A stretch of DNA of 64,000 nucleotides from Candidatus Manganitrophus noduliformans (GTDB lineage: Bacteria; Nitrospirota; Nitrospiria; SBBL01; Manganitrophaceae), in contig NZ_VTOW01000001.1 of NCBI RefSeq assembly GCF_012184425.1, positions 1,612,001 to 1,676,000 of the forward strand, read 5' to 3'. The position numbers and the translations under genes are program-made. Below are positions 1 to 8,661 of this stretch, piece by piece. The notes under the pieces were generated by a model, which was not told the DNA's origin, searched no databases, and saw nothing but the letters and a program-made list of their open reading frames with translations. Numbering within the stretch: the stretch's first letter is position 1; every line of letters begins with the position of its first letter.

Positions 1-2
1 CC

Positions 3-179
3 TTCTCCCTCAAGCAGGTCAGCCGCGACGTGGCCAAGAAGTTGGAGAGCGAGGTCATCCGGAAGGTGTTGAACCAGACCCGCTGGAACCGGCGAAAGGC
101 CGCCGAAATTTTGAAGATCAGCTATCGATCCTTGCTCTATAAAATCAAAGAGGGAGGTCTCGAGACCTCCTCTTCTTAA
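3..179 (+). CDS. Sigma-54-type response regulator, C-terminal end (partial)
   Basis: Only the last 58 codons are in the window, ending at TAA 177-179. They encode a Fis-type helix-turn-helix with the core NRRKAAEILKISYRSLLYKIKE. This is the usual DNA-binding end of NtrC-family response regulators and closely resembles the tail of PrsR-type regulators found beside exosortase-A polysaccharide loci. The receiver and AAA+ domains would lie upstream of the window. Its position just before the export and chain-length genes suggests it controls them. The domain call is secure; the PrsR assignment is inference from the tail and context. Confidence 0.8.
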   Translation, partial: FSLKQVSRDVAKKLESEVIRKVLNQTRWNRRKAAEILKISYRSLLYKIKEGGLETSSS

Positions 180-190
180 TCTTTTTTCAT
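152..190 (+). terminator. Possible rho-independent terminator overlapping the regulator's stop codon
   Basis: A perfect 18-bp palindrome, GGAGGTCTCGAGACCTCC, occupies 153-170 inside the last codons of the regulator gene. It is followed by a T-rich stretch running past the stop codon to about 190. A stem of about 7 bp with a TCGA loop is possible. The tract after the hairpin is interrupted by C and A, so termination may be weak. Confidence 0.4.
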
Positions 191-210
191 CCAACCGGGG
201 GACTCCTCGA

Positions 211-807
211 ATGCGCGCGGGTGTGTTGATCGCGGCTTTATTGCTCTCTTCTTTGGTCTTCACGGCATGCGCCGATCAGATGACCGAAGTGCCGAATTTC
301 AGACGGGTTCCGACCTCTGAAGCGCGCTCCTATGTGATCGGGCCGGACGATCTGCTTCAAATCGTCGTCTGGAAAAACGAGTCGCTTTCCCGGGAACTCC
401 GTGTCCGTCCGGACGGGAAGATCACCCTTCCCCTGATCAACGATATCCAGGCGGGGGGGAAGACGCCGTCGGATCTTCGCGATGTCATCTCGACGCGGCT
501 GGAAAAGTTTGTCGAGGTGGCGGGAGTGACGGTCATTGTGAAGGAGATCAACAGCTCGAAGGTCTCCGTCCTGGGGCAGGTGAGGAAGCCGGGGATTTAT
601 CCGCTCCGGAGCGATTTGACCGTCCTCGATGCCATCGCGATGGCGGAGGGATTTAACGAGTTTGCGGCGCCGGACCGGATGGTGATTATTCGAAAAAACG
701 GAAACGAAACCCGTTGGATCAAGGTCAACTACGACGAGATTCTTCAAGGGAGGATCTCGGAGGATCGGCTCTTTCTCGCCTCCGGAGACACGTTGGTGGT
801 GCCGTAA
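211..807 (+). CDS. Polysaccharide export lipoprotein (Wza/EpsA-like)
   Basis: This 198-residue protein starts with a lipoprotein signal ending in the lipobox FTAC near residue 20. A polysaccharide export (PES) domain follows, starting at YVIGPDDLLQIVVW, and then one SLBB domain around SVLGQVRKPGIYPL. Such proteins form the periplasmic and outer-membrane channel for exopolysaccharide. The length fits the short exporters of exosortase-A loci rather than full-length Wza. The ATG is preceded by GGGGGACTCC. It is the first gene of the assembly core and is followed by the chain-length protein and kinase that normally work with it. Confidence 0.88.
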   Translation: MRAGVLIAALLLSSLVFTACADQMTEVPNFRRVPTSEARSYVIGPDDLLQIVVWKNESLSRELRVRPDGKITLPLINDIQAGGKTPSDLRDVISTRLEKFVEVAGVTVIVKEINSSKVSVLGQVRKPGIYPLRSDLTVLDAIAMAEGFNEFAAPDRMVIIRKNGNETRWIKVNYDEILQGRISEDRLFLASGDTLVVP

Positions 808-811
808 AGAA

Positions 812-832
812 AATGAGGAATGAGGAATGTTT
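812..832 (+). repeat. Short 7-bp tandem repeat (AATGAGG)
   Basis: Two exact copies of AATGAGG (812-818 and 819-825) and a partial third copy lie in the 62-bp gap between the export lipoprotein and the chain-length gene. A related motif, AATGAGGAATC, occurs near 4,114-4,124 ahead of glmS. Similar 7-bp periodicity recurs at 28,435. Confidence 0.5.
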
Positions 833-869
833 CATTTCACAGTGCTCCGAACTTGTATAAGGGACAACA

Positions 870-1940
870 ATGCGTGAACAGAGCTCCTTTTCAATCGGCT
901 ATCTTCTCGAATCGTTTCATCGAAGGAAACACTGGATCTGGCTGACGGCGCTGATCATCTCCGCCGCCTCGGTGGCGATCGCGCTTCGGATGCCGAAGAT
1001 CTATCAGGCCACCTCGATGGTTCTTGTCCAGCCGCACCGCTTCCCGGAACAGATCGGGCGGGCCTTCGATCTGTCCAGAATGGAAAATCGCCTCAAGGCG
1101 CTCAGCGAGGTGATCTACAGCCGCACTTTCTTGCAGCCGATCATCGACGCCGAATCGCTTTACGCCGACATGGCGGGGGAGCGGACCCCGCATGAAATCA
1201 TCGAGCAGATGCGCAAGGATATTCGGATCGACATTACGGCGAACGACGTCTTCGGCATCTCGTATGAGGGAACGGAGCCGGAAAAGGTCATGAACGCCAC
1301 CAACCGGATCGCGAAACAGTTCATCTCCCTGCTGCAGCAGCAGGTCGCCGTGACCCCCGTCAACCCCCAAATCGAATTCCTGGAGGGCCGGCTGAAGGAG
1401 CTCTACGGCGAGCAGGCCGATCTTCAATCGACCTATACGAAAGTGCATCCGGAGCTGATCGCTCTTAAAAAGAAAATCGCCGAGGTGGAAGCGGTGCTAA
1501 GGGCGGAGAAGCGGGCCGCCCGGGAGAGCGCGGTGGAGGAGGCGCGCGCCGCGGTCGATGCCGAGTTTCAGAGCGCGGAAGCCCGGATCATCGACGAGGC
1601 GACCCTGCCGATGAAGCCGTTCAAGCCGAATCGGACCCTCTTCGTCCTGATCGGGTCGTTGATCGGCCTCGGCGCCGGCGTCGGCCTGGCGGTGTTGGCG
1701 GAGATCTCGGACCGGACCTTCCGGTATGCGGGCGATCTTCAGAGTTATGTCGGCCTCCCGGTCCTGGTCTGCATTCCTCAGGTGGAGACCGCCGGGGACT
1801 TGAGAAGGGTCCGGATCCGGCGGCGCCTCCTTTGGGGGGTCAGCCTGATCCTGATCTGTCTGACGTTGTTCTATTTTTACCAAAACCCGGTGAGCCTCGG
1901 TCGTTTGGATGCGGCGACGATCGGCTTCCAAGAGAGGTGA
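870..1940 (+). CDS. Wzz-type polysaccharide chain-length determinant
   Basis: This 356-residue inner-membrane protein controls polymer length and couples the exporter to the kinase. A first membrane helix lies at about residues 22-39. A periplasmic Wzz domain with a short coiled-coil region follows, then the typical proline-rich segment LPMKPFKPNR near residue 250 leading into a second membrane helix (about 255-276). An extra hydrophobic segment lies at about 320-337. It is clearly shorter than the roughly 500-residue Wzz proteins of exosortase-A loci, mostly through a reduced coiled coil. The ATG has AAGGGA upstream. The kinase domain is encoded separately by the next gene. Confidence 0.85.
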   Translation: MREQSSFSIGYLLESFHRRKHWIWLTALIISAASVAIALRMPKIYQATSMVLVQPHRFPEQIGRAFDLSRMENRLKALSEVIYSRTFLQPIIDAESLYADMAGERTPHEIIEQMRKDIRIDITANDVFGISYEGTEPEKVMNATNRIAKQFISLLQQQVAVTPVNPQIEFLEGRLKELYGEQADLQSTYTKVHPELIALKKKIAEVEAVLRAEKRAARESAVEEARAAVDAEFQSAEARIIDEATLPMKPFKPNRTLFVLIGSLIGLGAGVGLAVLAEISDRTFRYAGDLQSYVGLPVLVCIPQVETAGDLRRVRIRRRLLWGVSLILICLTLFYFYQNPVSLGRLDAATIGFQER

Positions 1941-1950
1941 GGAGAGCGAG

Positions 1951-2712
1951 ATGCGCGGGAAATCTTTTGGAAGCGCCCGTTTTGACGAACACCTGGTGGT
2001 ATTGACCGATCCAAAATCGATTGCGGCGGAGCAGTACCGCGTTCTCCGGTCTCGCATGGAGCATTTGTCGCAAGAGAAAGGCGCCCGGACCTTCATCGTC
2101 ACCAGCCCGGTGGTCGGGGAGGGGAAGTCGATGACCACCGCCAATCTCGCCATCAGCCTCTCCCAGTCGAGAGACCGGCGGGTGGCGCTGGTTGATTGCG
2201 ATCTGCGCCGTCCGACGCTTCATCGTTTGTTCGGCATGCGGATGAGGGAGGGGTTCATCGACGTTCTGGAGGAACGGACCCCGCTGGAGACGGCACTCGT
2301 TCCGATCGAGCATCCTCTCCTTCCTCCCGGCGCGCTCTCGTTTCTTCCGGCGGGGAAAGCGAATGCCGCCTCGCCGGAATGGCTCGGCTCTTCCAAAACC
2401 GACAAGCTGATCACCCTCCTCTCGGAGCGGTTTGATCTGGTCCTCTTCGACACCCCGCCGATCCTCCCCCTCGCCGATGCGGCGGTGTTGGGGGGGAAGG
2501 TCGACGGCGCGCTTCTGGTCCTCCGCGCCGGGAGGACGTCGACGGAAACACTCTCTTTGGCGATGCAGAGCGTCGATCTGCAGAATTGGGTCGGCGTGAT
2601 TCTCAACGGCGTCGATTTCGAGCGCTCTTCGCAATACGGGGGGATCTACGCCACCTACCAAAAGACCTACTCGGCCCACGCGATTGAAGGAAGAGGGGAA
2701 ATCAATGATTAA
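1951..2712 (+). CDS. CpsD/CapB-family tyrosine-protein kinase
   Basis: The protein is a cytoplasmic BY-kinase partner of the preceding Wzz. The Walker A-like loop VVGEGKS lies near residues 52-60, the second Walker motif LVDCDLRRP near 80-90 and Walker B LVLFDTPPI near 162-170. The C-terminus has four closely spaced tyrosines (from QYGGIY to KTYS), a plausible autophosphorylation cluster. ATG 1951 is chosen over the in-frame ATG 1909 because GAGGTGAGGAG lies just upstream and 1909 falls inside the previous gene. Encoding the kinase apart from Wzz is the Gram-positive-style or exosortase-A-style arrangement. Confidence 0.87.
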   Translation: MRGKSFGSARFDEHLVVLTDPKSIAAEQYRVLRSRMEHLSQEKGARTFIVTSPVVGEGKSMTTANLAISLSQSRDRRVALVDCDLRRPTLHRLFGMRMREGFIDVLEERTPLETALVPIEHPLLPPGALSFLPAGKANAASPEWLGSSKTDKLITLLSERFDLVLFDTPPILPLADAAVLGGKVDGALLVLRAGRTSTETLSLAMQSVDLQNWVGVILNGVDFERSSQYGGIYATYQKTYSAHAIEGRGEIND

Positions 2713-4093
2713 GTTCTGCAACAGATCGCTCCCCACCCGAAGCGTCTTCTTCTGCTTGGCGGAAGATCTCCTGATCTGGCTTGCCGTGGTCGTCAGTGTT
2801 CTGATTTTTCCCCTTCCGGGAGAGCCGCTTCAAATGGGAGGGCGGCTGATCCTGATCCAGGGGCTGATCCTGGCCGCCATTTTCCATCTCACCCTGTACT
2901 ACAGCGACCTGTACGATTTTTCCCTTTTCCCTCCCGACCGGGTCCATCTAATCCGGCTGGTCCGGGCCGGGGGAATCGGTCTAATCGTCTTCGGAGGAAT
3001 GGTCTCTCTTTTCCCGGCCTGGTTTCCTCCCGGAAAGAGCTTTCGCCTCTCCGTCATTCTGAGCCTCCTTCTGATCTTCGGCTGGCGGACTTTTTACAGC
3101 CGCATTCTGGAGAAAATGGAAGACCGGATTTTGATTCTCGGAACGCAGGATGTGGCCCGTCTTGTGGCGCAGGAGGTCTTGAAGCGGAAGGGGCTCGGGA
3201 TGAAGGTGGTCGGATTTCTGGATGAAGACGGAAGCCGCCTCGGACAGAGTCTCATCAATCCGAAAATCATCGGGACCTATGAGCAGCTCCAGGCGGTCCT
3301 CGCAAAGGAGCGGGTCGACAAGGTGGTGATCGCCGCGCTCGAGCGGCGGGGGCGGCTGCCGATTCGAGAGATCCTGGGGGCCCGCGCGCAGGGGGTCGAA
3401 TTCATCGAGGGGACCCGTTTCTATGAGCAGATCAGCGGCAAGGTTTTTCTGGAAGACGCCAAGCCGAGCGGGTTCATTTACGCGGAGGGGTTTAACAAGT
3501 CGGGTATCACCCGTTGGACCAAACGGCTGACCGGTATTCTCGCCTCCTCGGCGATCCTGATCCTCACCTTTCCGCTGATGATGTTATTGGCGATTCTGAT
3601 CAAGCTCGATTCTCCCGGGCCGATCTTCTTTCGGCAGGAGCGGGTGGGGGAGGAGGGAAAGCCGTTTATGCTGATCAAGTTTCGCTCCATGCGGGAGGAC
3701 GCCGAGGCGGCGAGCGGGCCGGTCTGGGCGGTGGAGGACGATCCCCGCGTGACCCGCATCGGGCGGATCATGCGAAAGCTTCGGCTTGACGAGCTCCCGC
3801 AAATCTTCAATGTCTTGAAAGGGGAGATGAGCTTCGTCGGCCCGCGGCCGGAGCGACCCTTCTTCGTCGCGCAGCTCTCGGAGCAGATCCCTTTTTACGC
3901 GCTCCGCTTCGCCGTAAAGCCGGGGGTGAGCGGGTGGGCCCAGATCCGCTACCCCTACGGCGCCTCGGTCGAGGATGCGCGGGAAAAACTAAGGTATGAC
4001 CTTTATTACATCAAGAACATGTCGCTTCTCTTCGACCTCTCCATCATTTTTCAGACGGTGAAGATCGTTCTGTTTGGAAGGGGAGGACGCTAA
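2705..4093 (+). CDS. Undecaprenyl-phosphate sugar phosphotransferase (EpsB-like priming enzyme)
   Basis: This 462-residue enzyme transfers the first sugar phosphate onto undecaprenyl phosphate to start repeat-unit assembly. The N-terminal third has several membrane helices, the middle has a nucleotide-binding-like fold (RILILGTQDVARLVAQ), and from about residue 290 a further helix leads into the bacterial sugar transferase domain. Its conserved blocks DSPGPIFFRQERVG, KFRSMR, LDELPQ and SFVGPRPERP are all present. ATG 2705, with GGAAGAGGGG upstream, is preferred over TTG 2684. The gene overlaps the kinase stop by 8 bp. Confidence 0.9.
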   Translation: MIKFCNRSLPTRSVFFCLAEDLLIWLAVVVSVLIFPLPGEPLQMGGRLILIQGLILAAIFHLTLYYSDLYDFSLFPPDRVHLIRLVRAGGIGLIVFGGMVSLFPAWFPPGKSFRLSVILSLLLIFGWRTFYSRILEKMEDRILILGTQDVARLVAQEVLKRKGLGMKVVGFLDEDGSRLGQSLINPKIIGTYEQLQAVLAKERVDKVVIAALERRGRLPIREILGARAQGVEFIEGTRFYEQISGKVFLEDAKPSGFIYAEGFNKSGITRWTKRLTGILASSAILILTFPLMMLLAILIKLDSPGPIFFRQERVGEEGKPFMLIKFRSMREDAEAASGPVWAVEDDPRVTRIGRIMRKLRLDELPQIFNVLKGEMSFVGPRPERPFFVAQLSEQIPFYALRFAVKPGVSGWAQIRYPYGASVEDAREKLRYDLYYIKNMSLLFDLSIIFQTVKIVLFGRGGR

Positions 4094-4149
4094 AGGACAA
4101 TAAGGAATCTGGAAATGAGGAATCAATACCAGGTTGTTTGGGGGTCTGT

Positions 4150-5970
4150 ATGTGCGGGATTGTCGGTTATGTCGGAAATCGAAATACGGTGCGGATTTTG
4201 GTGGAAGGGCTGAAACGGCTGGAGTATCGCGGCTATGATTCGGCCGGCATCTGCTACTTCATCGAAGGGACGATGGCGGTCACGAAAGAGGTGGGAAAGC
4301 TGATCCATTTGGAGAAACGGCTGGCGGAGGAGAAGGTGGACGCCGCGTCCGGCGCCGGCATCGGGCACACCCGCTGGGCGACCCATGGGGCGCCCAGCGT
4401 GGGAAATGCCCACCCGCACCGCGATTGTTCCGGACGTTTTTCGGTCGTTCACAACGGCATTATCGAGAACCATACCATCTTGAAGAAGCGGTTACAAGAA
4501 GAAGGGCATCACTTCCTCTCCGAAACCGACACGGAGGTCATCGTCCATCTGGTCGAGAAATACTTTCAGGGCGATCTGGCCGCGGCGGTCCGCAGGGCCT
4601 CTTTCGACCTGGAGGGGAGCTTCGCCGTTGAAGTGATGAGCACCCTCGCGCCCGACGAAATCGTCGCGATCCGACGGGGAAGCCCCCTGGTGATCGGGAC
4701 CGGGCGGGGGGAGCAGTTTGTCGCCTCCGATATCCCGGCGCTCGTCTCTTATACCCGGGAGGTTTTTTGGCTGGAGGAGGGAGAGCTGGCGGTCGTTCGT
4801 CCGGAGGGGGTCCGGGTGATCGATCTCCTTTCCGGGAATCCGGTTCGGAAAGAAATCCAGTCCGTTCCCTGGGATGCGCAGCAGGTCGAGAAGGGACGGT
4901 TTCCGCACTACATGCTCAAAGAAATCCACGAGCAGCCCGACGTCATCATGGAGATGGGGCGGCGGGAGGTCCTTTTTCAAGGGGCGCCGCCGGAGCGCCG
5001 ATTCGCCGGGGCCGGCGCGGTCTCGCAGATGTATCTTGTCGCCTGCGGCACCTCCTGGCACGCGGCGCTGGTCGGGAAGCGGATGATCGAAAAGATGACG
5101 GGAATACGGGTGGAGGTCGACATCGCCTCCGAGTTTCGATATCGGGAGCCGATCTTCGACGCCGGGACGCTTACGATCGGGATCAGCCAATCGGGAGAGA
5201 CCGCCGATACCCTGGCGGCGCTGCAGCTGGCGGCGGAAAAAGGGAGCGCGGTCTGGGCGGTCTGCAACGTCGCCGGAAGCAGCATGACCCGGCTTGCGGA
5301 GACGGTCTTCTACACCCATGCCGGTCCGGAGATCGGGGTCGCGTCGACCAAGGCGTTTACCTGTCAGCTGGTCGCGCTTTATCAGTTGGCGAGCCGGATC
5401 GCGGAGGCGCGGGGGATCGTTTCTTCCTCGATGGAAGATCGCAAGAACCGGCTTTCGGCGCTGTCGAAGCAGATTCAGGAGATCCTCCAAAAGGAGGAGG
5501 AGATCCGCGCGCTGGCGATTGAATATTATCAAAAACGGGACTTCCTCTTCATGGGCCGGGGGATTCATTATCCGATCGCCCTGGAGGGAGCGCTCAAGTT
5601 GAAGGAGATCTCCTACATTCACGCGGAAGGATATCCCGCCGGAGAGATGAAGCACGGGCCGATCGCCCTCATCGATCCGGAGATGCCGGTGGTCTTTCTG
5701 GCGCCGCAGGACGCCGTTTATGAAAAAGTCCTCGGAAACATCGAAGAGGTTCGGGCCCGGGGGGGAAGGATCATCGCCCTGGCGCAGGTGGGAGACGAGC
5801 GGATCGCCGCCAAGGCCCATCATGTGATTTATCTTCCCAAGAACGACACGTTTTTGAACTCCGTGTTGATGACGATTCCCTTGCAGCTTTTGGCTTATCA
5901 CGTCGCGCTTCAGAAAGGGTGCGACGTCGATCAACCGAGAAATCTCGCTAAGAGCGTGACCGTGGAGTAA
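4150..5970 (+). CDS. glmS: Glutamine--fructose-6-phosphate aminotransferase (isomerizing)
   Basis: GlmS makes glucosamine-6-phosphate, the entry point to UDP-GlcNAc for peptidoglycan and polysaccharide. The start is fixed at ATG 4150 because the catalytic cysteine must follow Met1 (MCGIVGYVG). A glutaminase domain spans about 1-220 and two SIS sugar-isomerase domains lie at about 290-590. The protein ends in the conserved DQPRNLAKSVTVE. Length (606 residues) is normal. Its place between the priming transferase and the glycosyltransferases suggests dedicated precursor supply, and it fits with the 2-epimerase WecB further on. Confidence 0.97.
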   Translation: MCGIVGYVGNRNTVRILVEGLKRLEYRGYDSAGICYFIEGTMAVTKEVGKLIHLEKRLAEEKVDAASGAGIGHTRWATHGAPSVGNAHPHRDCSGRFSVVHNGIIENHTILKKRLQEEGHHFLSETDTEVIVHLVEKYFQGDLAAAVRRASFDLEGSFAVEVMSTLAPDEIVAIRRGSPLVIGTGRGEQFVASDIPALVSYTREVFWLEEGELAVVRPEGVRVIDLLSGNPVRKEIQSVPWDAQQVEKGRFPHYMLKEIHEQPDVIMEMGRREVLFQGAPPERRFAGAGAVSQMYLVACGTSWHAALVGKRMIEKMTGIRVEVDIASEFRYREPIFDAGTLTIGISQSGETADTLAALQLAAEKGSAVWAVCNVAGSSMTRLAETVFYTHAGPEIGVASTKAFTCQLVALYQLASRIAEARGIVSSSMEDRKNRLSALSKQIQEILQKEEEIRALAIEYYQKRDFLFMGRGIHYPIALEGALKLKEISYIHAEGYPAGEMKHGPIALIDPEMPVVFLAPQDAVYEKVLGNIEEVRARGGRIIALAQVGDERIAAKAHHVIYLPKNDTFLNSVLMTIPLQLLAYHVALQKGCDVDQPRNLAKSVTVE

Positions 5971-6022
5971 GGGGCCTCACAGCGTAAAATCCCCCCTCTC
6001 TTTTACAATAAAGGAAGGTGAA

Positions 6023-7075
6023 GTGAGTCTGGTTAAATTCGTTTTTTGGCTCTCGTTTTTCGTGATTCTTTATACCTATATCGGGTATCCGCTGGTTTTG
6101 TCCGGTTGGCGCTCTCTGAGAAGACAGAAGGTGAATAAAAGAGAGATCCTTCCCTCGGTTTCGGTGATTGTCGCCGCCTATAACGAGGAGCGGGTCATCG
6201 AGAGAAAATTGAAAAACCTCTTCGGCCTCGACTATCCCGCCTCTCTTATGGAGATCATCGTCTCCTCCGACGGCTCGACCGATCAAACGGAAGCGAAGGT
6301 AAGCCGATGGAAAGAGCAGTATCCGAACGGACCCTCCCTCCTCCTGCTGACGGCGCCGGCCCACGTGGGGAAGGCGGCGGCCCTCAACCGGGCGGTCGCC
6401 CGTGCCCGCGGAGAGATTCTCGTCTTCACGGACGCGCGGCAAACGCTCGATCGGAAGGCCGCCGCGGCATTGGTTTCCAATTTCGCCGACGACCGGGTCG
6501 GGGCGGTCAGCGGAGAGTTGATCTTGGTCGATCGCCCGGGAGGGGAGGGGGCGTCGGGGGTCGGTTTGTACTGGCGGTACGAGAAGTGGCTTCGAAAAAT
6601 GGAAAGCGACGTCGATTCGATGCTGGGGGCGACCGGAGCGATTTACGCGATCCGCAAGTCGCTCTACGATCCGATTCCGGCGGAGACGATTCTGGACGAT
6701 GTCCTCATCCCGATGCAGGCGGTTTTCAAGGGATATCGGACCGTCTTCGAGCCGAACGCCTTGGCCTATGACTTCATCGCCAAGCGGACGGAAAACGAAT
6801 TCGCCCGGAAAGTGAGGACCCTCGCCGGGAACTACCAGCTCCTTTGGGGAACCGACGCGCTCCGGTCGTGGCGAAGGAACCGCGTCTTTATCCAGTATTT
6901 CTCGCACAAAGTGGCGCGGCTGGTGGTTCCCTTCATGCTGATCCTCCTGTTGTTCTCGAATTTATTTCTGATGCAGGGGGTTTACTTGATTTTTCTCTGG
7001 CTTCAACTCGCTTGGTACGGACTGGCGTTATTAGGAGGAGTGTCGAATGGGAAGATCGATCCGAAAACAACGTGA
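6023..7075 (+). CDS. Family 2 glycosyltransferase, membrane-anchored (C-terminus probably shifted into the next frame)
   Basis: The protein has an N-terminal membrane helix followed by a GT-A domain with VIVAAYNEE, the nucleotide-binding SSDGSTDQT, the acidic FTDAR and a catalytic-base region ETILDDVLIP. One C-terminal hydrophobic segment near residues 300-340 follows. The GTG start at 6023 has AAGGAAGGTG upstream. Relatives normally continue with another membrane helix and a short basic tail. Here the frame stops after GKIDPKTT, and what looks like that missing tail is in the overlapping ORF at 7047-7376. It may therefore be a naturally split gene or a frameshift. Confidence 0.82.
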   Translation: MSLVKFVFWLSFFVILYTYIGYPLVLSGWRSLRRQKVNKREILPSVSVIVAAYNEERVIERKLKNLFGLDYPASLMEIIVSSDGSTDQTEAKVSRWKEQYPNGPSLLLLTAPAHVGKAAALNRAVARARGEILVFTDARQTLDRKAAAALVSNFADDRVGAVSGELILVDRPGGEGASGVGLYWRYEKWLRKMESDVDSMLGATGAIYAIRKSLYDPIPAETILDDVLIPMQAVFKGYRTVFEPNALAYDFIAKRTENEFARKVRTLAGNYQLLWGTDALRSWRRNRVFIQYFSHKVARLVVPFMLILLLFSNLFLMQGVYLIFLWLQLAWYGLALLGGVSNGKIDPKTT

Positions 7076-7376
7076 TGGCGCGCGGCACGTCACGGGAAAG
7101 AAGACCGCCGCGACTCCGATTCGATCGGCCGAAGCGGTCTCCGAAATCCCGGCGCGAAAACAGGGCCGGGCGCTTCGCTTGCTGAGGGGAGCGGTTCAAT
7201 TCCCCTACACCTTCGTTGCGATGAACGGGGCGGCGGTGGTCGGCCTCTACGCCTTCCTTCGAAATCGCAAAGACATCTGGGTCCGCACGGCCGATGTGGA
7301 GGCATGGGAAACCCTGCCGGAGCCGACCGTTTCGTTGTCAACGGCGCGCCCCCACTCGGCGAGGAAAGCGGCCTAA
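7047..7376 (+). CDS. Small membrane protein resembling the missing C-terminus of the preceding glycosyltransferase
   Basis: This 109-residue ORF overlaps the end of the glycosyltransferase by 29 bp in the +1 frame and has an excellent AGGAGG site before its ATG. Its middle, from VQFPYTFVAMNG to FLRNRKDIWVR, resembles the last membrane helix and terminal tail of cellulose-synthase-like GT2 enzymes. The first 45 residues are basic and low in complexity. It may be translated on its own as a partner subunit, or the two frames may be one gene broken by a mutation or sequencing error. The similarity is from recall of family endings, not from an alignment. Confidence 0.5.
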   Translation: MGRSIRKQRDGARHVTGKKTAATPIRSAEAVSEIPARKQGRALRLLRGAVQFPYTFVAMNGAAVVGLYAFLRNRKDIWVRTADVEAWETLPEPTVSLSTARPHSARKAA

Positions 7377-7416
7377 AAAGCAAAAGGACGGGAGGCGTAG
7401 GCGTGGGGGGGGAAAT

Positions 7417-8661
7417 TTGAATTATCAAGTGGAAGAGATCTCCGATATTGATGCGTTTATCTCATTGGAGAAGGAGTGGAACGCCCTTTTGGTCGCGGCG
7501 CCGGTGAATGCCCCTTTTCTGCGGCACGAGTGGTTTCGGGTCTGGTGGAAGGCGTTCGGCGGCGGAAAGCGGCTCGCGATCCTCACGGTCCGATCCGGCG
7601 ACGGCCGCCTGGCGGCGATCGTCCCCTTCATGGAGGAGCGGGGATTCCGAGTAGGGATTCCTTGCCGGATCTGGACCTCCATGAGCAACGACCATTCCTC
7701 CCGTTTCGATTTTATTATGGGTGAGGCATCGGACGAGGCGCGCGCCCGGATTGTCGCGGCGCTGGCCGCCTTCTTATCGCGGCGAACCCCTCGGGTTCAT
7801 CTTCTGGAGTTGCAAGATTTTCCCGTCGACTCTCCGGCCCTGAGCCTTCTTCTTGATACGGTCGTCCGGTCGGGGCGGAAGGTCGGCCTCCGCCCCGAAT
7901 TGGAAACGCCGTTCATCCCGATCGAAGGAAAATGGCCCGATTATTACGAATCGATCTCCGGGCATCTGCGGCGCAACCTGCGCCGCCGCCGGCGACAGCT
8001 GGAGGAGCAAGGAAAGGTCGAGGTGATCTGCGTGACCGGAGAGGAGATCTCCGGGGGGCCGGCGCGGCTGGCCGATCATCTTCGGGAGGGATTCCGGATC
8101 GAGGCGATGGCCTGGAAGGGATCGGCCGGGACCGCCATTCGCGAAAATGAAGGCTGGGCCGACTTCTATCAGGAGTGGGCCCGCACGGCGGCGGAGCGGG
8201 GCTGGCTGCGTCTCTATTTTTTGAAGCTGAACGATCAGCCGATCGCTTTTTACTACACCCTGGTTTATGGGCGGAAGCTCTACTACTTGAAATTGGGATA
8301 CGATCCCGCGTTCGCGAGGTATTCTCCCGGCATTCTTCTTCACCAGGAGATCCTCGCCTCGGCCTTCGACCAAAAGCTCATCGAGCTCGACTTCCTGGGG
8401 CCGATGATGGCGTGGAAGCAAGATTGGGCGAAAGGGGTCCGCCCTCATGTCTGGGTCTACCTTTTTCAAAGAGGGTTCGTTCCGGAGATGATCTATTTGA
8501 TCAAATTCAAACTGTTCCCCTATTTTAAAAAGATCGATTGGGTGCATCGGTTGCAGCGGAGGCTCTTTGCAAAAGGGCTGTCCGAGCATTTCGCGAAGCC
8601 CCCATCGACCGCGTTACCTCAACAGGATTCGCTCGAAGAGGCGAGGAAAGAAGCAGCATGA
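7417..8661 (+). CDS. FemAB/CelD-like GNAT-family acyltransferase (first copy)
   Basis: This protein of about 414 residues has the duplicated GNAT-like fold seen in CelD/FemAB-type enzymes of polysaccharide loci. Markers are the N-terminal PFLRHEWFRVWW, the RRNLRRRRR basic segment, and the C-terminal block containing AFYYTLVYGRKLYYLKLGYD and LDFLGPMMAWKQDW. Such proteins probably transfer an acyl or aminoacyl group to a sugar; the substrate is unknown. TTG 7417 is preferred, with a G-rich site upstream, because extending to ATG 7294 would overlap the small ORF and give an unrelated N-terminus. It is coupled to the next gene by an ATGA overlap. Confidence 0.72.
   Translation: MNYQVEEISDIDAFISLEKEWNALLVAAPVNAPFLRHEWFRVWWKAFGGGKRLAILTVRSGDGRLAAIVPFMEERGFRVGIPCRIWTSMSNDHSSRFDFIMGEASDEARARIVAALAAFLSRRTPRVHLLELQDFPVDSPALSLLLDTVVRSGRKVGLRPELETPFIPIEGKWPDYYESISGHLRRNLRRRRRQLEEQGKVEVICVTGEEISGGPARLADHLREGFRIEAMAWKGSAGTAIRENEGWADFYQEWARTAAERGWLRLYFLKLNDQPIAFYYTLVYGRKLYYLKLGYDPAFARYSPGILLHQEILASAFDQKLIELDFLGPMMAWKQDWAKGVRPHVWVYLFQRGFVPEMIYLIKFKLFPYFKKIDWVHRLQRRLFAKGLSEHFAKPPSTALPQQDSLEEARKEAA

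Noticed and set aside
4492-5934. Long open frame on the - strand opposite glmS (480 codons)
   Set aside because: It mirrors the codon use of glmS, has no recognisable domain and no ribosome binding site, and glmS is fully conserved on the + strand.
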